From contig DINI01000030.1 of the NCBI GenBank assembly GCA_002426755.1, positions 44,486-68,534 on the forward strand: a DNA stretch of 24,049 nt, in the 5' to 3' direction. A model generated the notes under the pieces. The model had not been told where the DNA came from. It did no database searches and saw only the letters and a list, made by a program, of their open reading frames with translations. Positions 21,601-24,049 of this stretch are shown in pieces (the first letter of the stretch is position 1; each line of letters begins with the position of its first letter). The translations under genes and the position numbers were made by a program. The DNA is from Flavobacteriaceae bacterium UBA5544. Its GTDB lineage: Bacteria > Bacteroidota > Bacteroidia > Flavobacteriales > Flavobacteriaceae.

Positions 21601-21671
21601 GTTCGAGTGTTGTTCGACATTTCTCCCACATTCGTGCTTAAAAAAGCTGTTTTGTCGAACAACACTCGAAC
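21601..21671. repeat. Perfect 19-bp inverted repeat with 33-base spacer
   Basis: The left arm GTTCGAGTGTTGTTCGACA (21601-21619) is the exact reverse complement of 21653-21671. The spacer contains a minor GCTT-A4-AAGC hairpin. No T run follows the right arm, so it is not an intrinsic terminator; lpdA already has one. The arms contain repeated GTTCGA units. No gene is present and the role is unknown. Confidence 0.85.
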
Positions 21672-21693
21672 GATACTCGAACAACACACGAAG
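21655..21693. repeat. Phased TCGAAC half-sites at an 11-bp period
   Basis: TCGAAC occurs at 21655, 21666 and 21677, with a degenerate ACGAAG at 21688, exactly 11 bp apart. The complementary GTTCGA occurs at 21601 and 21612, also 11 bp apart. The 11-base unit TCGAACAACAC is repeated directly at 21655-21665 and 21677-21687. Half-sites would lie on one face of the helix. Confidence 0.75.
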
Positions 21694-21701
21694 AATTCAT
21701 C

Positions 21702-21715
21702 AGGTACTAGTACCT
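21702..21715. repeat. Perfect 14-bp palindrome AGGTACTAGTACCT
   Basis: A perfect palindrome with no spacer; a further GGTACT copy is at 21724-21729. It is part of the same palindrome-rich convergent gap. Confidence 0.6.
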
Positions 21716-21742
21716 AGATAAAGGGTACTTTTTAATAAAAAC

Positions 21743-21769
21743 AAAAAAAATCCACCTTTATGAAGTGGA
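21743..21769 (-). terminator. Intrinsic terminator of the DEAD-box helicase gene
   Basis: On the minus strand TCCACTT pairs with AGGTGGA with one G-U pair over a short loop, followed by eight T. It lies 27 bases after the stop codon. Confidence 0.8.
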
Positions 21770-21795
21770 CTTTATATCTTATTCCAAGTTTTGAA

Positions 21796-23145
21796 TTATT
21801 TTTTCTTATTTCTCTTATTGTAGTTTTTATCGCCTCGTGTTTTAGGTTTTTTATATTTGGCGGCAATCTTGGCTCTGTAAGAACCACCTAGGTTTTCTTT
21901 TTTGTTCTTCTCCTTCTTTTCGTGAAAAGAATCACCAAGCTCTTTCTTTTTTCGTTTGATCGGATTATTGCGCTCCTTGATTTGGGGGCGTTCTTCTTCT
22001 AAAAGTTCTTTTGAGATTTCCACGCTTTCAGGTAGCTCAAGCAACGGTATTTCCATGTGCATCAACTCTTCAATGGTCTTAATGTATTCTTGTTCGGCTT
22101 CGGTTGAAAATAACAAGGCTTCACCTTTACGCTCTGCACGCCCTGTTCGCCCGATTCGATGCATGTAGTTTTCGGGATAATGTGGTGTGTCAAAATTGAT
22201 GACGTGGCTGATGTTTTCAATATCCAGACCACGTGCCATGACGTCGGTTGCTACCAATATTCTATTAAATCCTTCCCTAAATTGCTCAATACTTCGCAAA
22301 CGGTAGTTTTGGGTTTTGTTGGAATGGATGACGCAAAGCTCTTCCTTGAAATGTTCTTCAAGTTTTTCAAACAAGGTATCTGCCATTTTTTTGTAAGCTA
22401 CAAAAATCAAGACTTTGTTATAGGTTTCCTTATCTTGAAGCAAATGGTTCAGTAAATTGACTTTGGTATAAAAATTAGGCACATCATACCGTTTTTGACG
22501 TATGTTTTCCAGAGGTGTTCCTGAAACTGCAATCGTAACACGTTCTGGAGTGACAAAAAATTCATTGATGAGTTCATCCACTTCTTCAGTCATGGTAGCT
22601 GAAAACATGATGTTTTGTCGTCGCTCTGGCATGATATCAAAAAGGTTCAATAATTGATGTCTAAAACCCAAATCGAGCATTACATCCACTTCGTCAATCA
22701 CCACTTTTTGTATCGATTTTAACTGCAATACATAGCTCATTGCCAAATCGAACACACGTCCCGGAGTTGCTACAATGATATCCAACCCTTGAGCTACATC
22801 TTGTTTTTGCTGGTTGATGTTGACCCCACCATAAACACCTAAAACTCGAACGTTGATGTATTTGGCAAGCTTTTCGATTTCATCAACTACTTGTACAACC
22901 AATTCCCGTGTAGGCACTAAAACAAGAATTCTAGGATTGTCCTGTTTAGAGAATTTTAAATCCCTCAATATGGGAAGCATATAAGCAAAAGTTTTACCGG
23001 TGCCCGTCTGTGCAATACCCACAACGTCTTTGCCAGAAGCTACCAAACCAAGCGCTTGTTCTTGAATGGGTGTAGGTGTTGTAAAACCTAAATCATCAAG
23101 TGCGTTGTATAGTGGGGTGTTTAAATTTAAATCTCTAAAGCTCAC
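21796..23145 (-). CDS. DEAD-box family ATP-dependent RNA helicase
   Basis: Unwinds short RNA duplexes in ribosome assembly, RNA decay or cold adaptation. The 449 residues show every motif: Q motif GFTTPTPIQ (20-28), motif I AQTGTGKT (45-52), PTRELV (78-83), TPGR (127-130), motif II as DEVD (151-154) rather than DEAD, SAT (182-184), motif V ATDVMARGLDI (299-309) and motif VI HRIGRTGRA (329-337). A basic, lysine-rich tail runs from about 390 to 449, including KRKKKELGDSFHEKKEKNK, and probably binds RNA. It is closest to the RhlE/CsdA type, but the specific RNA target is not known. A promoter lies in front of it at the end of the epimerase gene. Confidence 0.95.
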   Translation of the reverse strand: MSFRDLNLNTPLYNALDDLGFTTPTPIQEQALGLVASGKDVVGIAQTGTGKTFAYMLPILRDLKFSKQDNPRILVLVPTRELVVQVVDEIEKLAKYINVRVLGVYGGVNINQQKQDVAQGLDIIVATPGRVFDLAMSYVLQLKSIQKVVIDEVDVMLDLGFRHQLLNLFDIMPERRQNIMFSATMTEEVDELINEFFVTPERVTIAVSGTPLENIRQKRYDVPNFYTKVNLLNHLLQDKETYNKVLIFVAYKKMADTLFEKLEEHFKEELCVIHSNKTQNYRLRSIEQFREGFNRILVATDVMARGLDIENISHVINFDTPHYPENYMHRIGRTGRAERKGEALLFSTEAEQEYIKTIEELMHMEIPLLELPESVEISKELLEEERPQIKERNNPIKRKKKELGDSFHEKKEKNKKENLGGSYRAKIAAKYKKPKTRGDKNYNKRNKKK

Positions 23146-23162
23146 AATGTTGAATTAAGCCG

Positions 23163-23194
23163 CAAAGCTACTACTATTATTTGGGTTAGACCAA
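23163..23194 (-). promoter_or_regulatory. Promoter of the DEAD-box helicase gene
   Basis: On the minus strand TTG (23192-23194), 21 bases, then TAGCTTTG (23163-23170), an exact -7 match. It lies 17 bases before the ATG and its -33 element is within the end of the upstream epimerase gene, so the helicase can be transcribed separately. Confidence 0.65.
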
Positions 23195-24049
23195 ATGCGG
23201 TTCATGTATTTCAATGGTGTAAGTGGCTTCAAAATTTTTGCCACTATCTAATTTTAGAATTCCTTCCTTATCTATCAATTGTTGATTGGTGCCATCGCTA
23301 TCTGCAATGCCAAGCCAAGGTTCTATACAAACATAATGAGCGTTAGGCTTTGCCCAGAGGCCTAGATAAGGAAAATCTTCAAAGTGCATGGTAAGAATGT
23401 CTCCTTTAGATTGACTGTTTAATGTTACTTTTCGAGATTTTAAATCTTTAAAAATCAACGCATCATGGTCAAACAAATCATAGCGAAGTTGAATTTGGTT
23501 GGCAGAGTCAAAAACAGCTTTTGTTTCGGATGTAACCAAGCCGCTTTTTAAATTTAAAAGATGTGTTCTAGAAGTCTCTTCTTTTTCAAATACGAGTTGA
23601 TAATCGGAATACAATTCATTTTCATACACAGGACATTTAAAAGCAGGGTGTGCACCCACAGAAAAATACATTGTTTGTGCGTCTTTGTTTTCAACTTTAT
23701 AGGTGACATGAAGTTTGTTTCCATCTAGTTGGTAAATGACATTATATCCAAATTTAAAAGGGTAGGTTTTTAAGGATTCATCATTGAACGACAGTCTTAA
23801 AGTGATGCTTTCTTTAGTTTCTTCAACTATTTGAAAATAAGGGTTATTACGAACAAACCCATGTTTAGGTAACTTGTACTGCTTGCCTCCAAAATAATAA
23901 GTTTCATCTTTCACCATTCCAACAATTGGGAAAAGGTTAGGAGCAAAATTCGCCCAAATATCAGGATTGGCATCCCACATAAATTGGGTCCCATTTTTTG
24001 TAGAAGATATTTCACATAATTCTGCACCCGTTTTCTTGATGCATATTTT
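23186..24049 (-). CDS. Aldose 1-epimerase-like protein (5' end outside window)
   Basis: A galactose-mutarotase fold enzyme expected to interconvert the alpha and beta anomers of a sugar or sugar phosphate. The reading frame stays open past the ATG at 23978-23980 to the window edge (another 23 codons, including GAELC and a TQFMWDANPDIW run), so the 5' end is outside. Conserved phrases are PIVG (family LFPIVG), the HGFVRN motif, the catalytic His in VGAHPAF, and CIEPWLG, whose Glu is probably the catalytic base. This is the short subfamily that also holds YihR- and LacX-like proteins, so the substrate may not be galactose. It is followed at once by the helicase promoter. Confidence 0.9.
   Translation of the reverse strand, partial: KICIKKTGAELCEISSTKNGTQFMWDANPDIWANFAPNLFPIVGMVKDETYYFGGKQYKLPKHGFVRNNPYFQIVEETKESITLRLSFNDESLKTYPFKFGYNVIYQLDGNKLHVTYKVENKDAQTMYFSVGAHPAFKCPVYENELYSDYQLVFEKEETSRTHLLNLKSGLVTSETKAVFDSANQIQLRYDLFDHDALIFKDLKSRKVTLNSQSKGDILTMHFEDFPYLGLWAKPNAHYVCIEPWLGIADSDGTNQQLIDKEGILKLDSGKNFEATYTIEIHEPHLV

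Noticed and set aside
21601..21693. Phased repeats considered as a CRISPR array
   Set aside because: Units are 6-11 bases at an 11-bp step with no unique spacers and no cas genes in the window.

Overview
This window looks like chromosome from a low-GC member of the Flavobacteriaceae (Bacteroidota). The gene content points that way: type I signal-peptide and lipoprotein genes of flavobacterial style, a PorT-like barrel, a CarboxypepD_reg-like protein, and Lrp- and ABC-F-type genes typical of the group. The promoters agree: several genes start just after a TAnnTTTG (-7) box, some with a TTG about 19-21 bases upstream, which is the Bacteroidota sigma-ABfr pattern, and Shine-Dalgarno sequences are mostly absent. 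No rRNA, tRNA, insertion sequence, prophage or CRISPR array was seen. The layout is that of core chromosome.

Layout. 1-672: 3' half of glyA on +. 743-4702: four genes on the minus strand (beta-helix lipoprotein, hotdog thioesterase, CarboxypepD_reg-like membrane protein, glutaminyl-peptide cyclotransferase lipoprotein). 4791-4884: the small SRP RNA (ffs) with a textbook promoter. 4949-6867 (+): a short-chain dehydrogenase coupled to a small lipoprotein, then a single-domain transaldolase. 6902-8344 (-): a thioredoxin-fold lipoprotein that has lost its redox cysteines. 8500-10125 (+): a YbiT-type ABC-F protein. 10153-10389 (-): DUF2007 protein. 10588-15014: a peroxide-defence neighbourhood, with a secreted fasciclin protein and catalase-peroxidase katG on +, facing a peroxiredoxin-thioredoxin-small acidic protein operon on -. 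15223-18647: nhaC antiporter, then a Cys/Met-family PLP lyase divergent from an Lrp/AsnC regulator that probably controls it; an Abi/CPBP membrane protein follows the regulator. 19381-21479 (+): an outer-membrane barrel protein and dihydrolipoyl dehydrogenase. 21796-24049 (-): a DEAD-box RNA helicase and the 3' part of an aldose 1-epimerase-like gene.

How the parts fit. KatG (catalase plus peroxidase) and the 2-Cys peroxiredoxin with its thioredoxin together cover high and low peroxide loads; the two transcription units converge on a shared hairpin terminator. The lyase and Lrp pair recalls the known methionine gamma-lyase/regulator pairs.

The most unusual signals are in non-coding DNA: a perfect 18-bp inverted repeat whose loop holds the -7 promoter box of the lipoamide dehydrogenase gene (20019-20066); a palindrome-rich 316-base convergent gap (21480-21795) with a perfect 19-bp inverted repeat and TCGAAC half-sites at an exact 11-bp period; and a long hairpin between the peroxiredoxin and thioredoxin genes that relies on G-U pairs in only one transcript. 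I saw no convincing new multi-gene system. All family calls rest on reading motifs by eye, with no database search.
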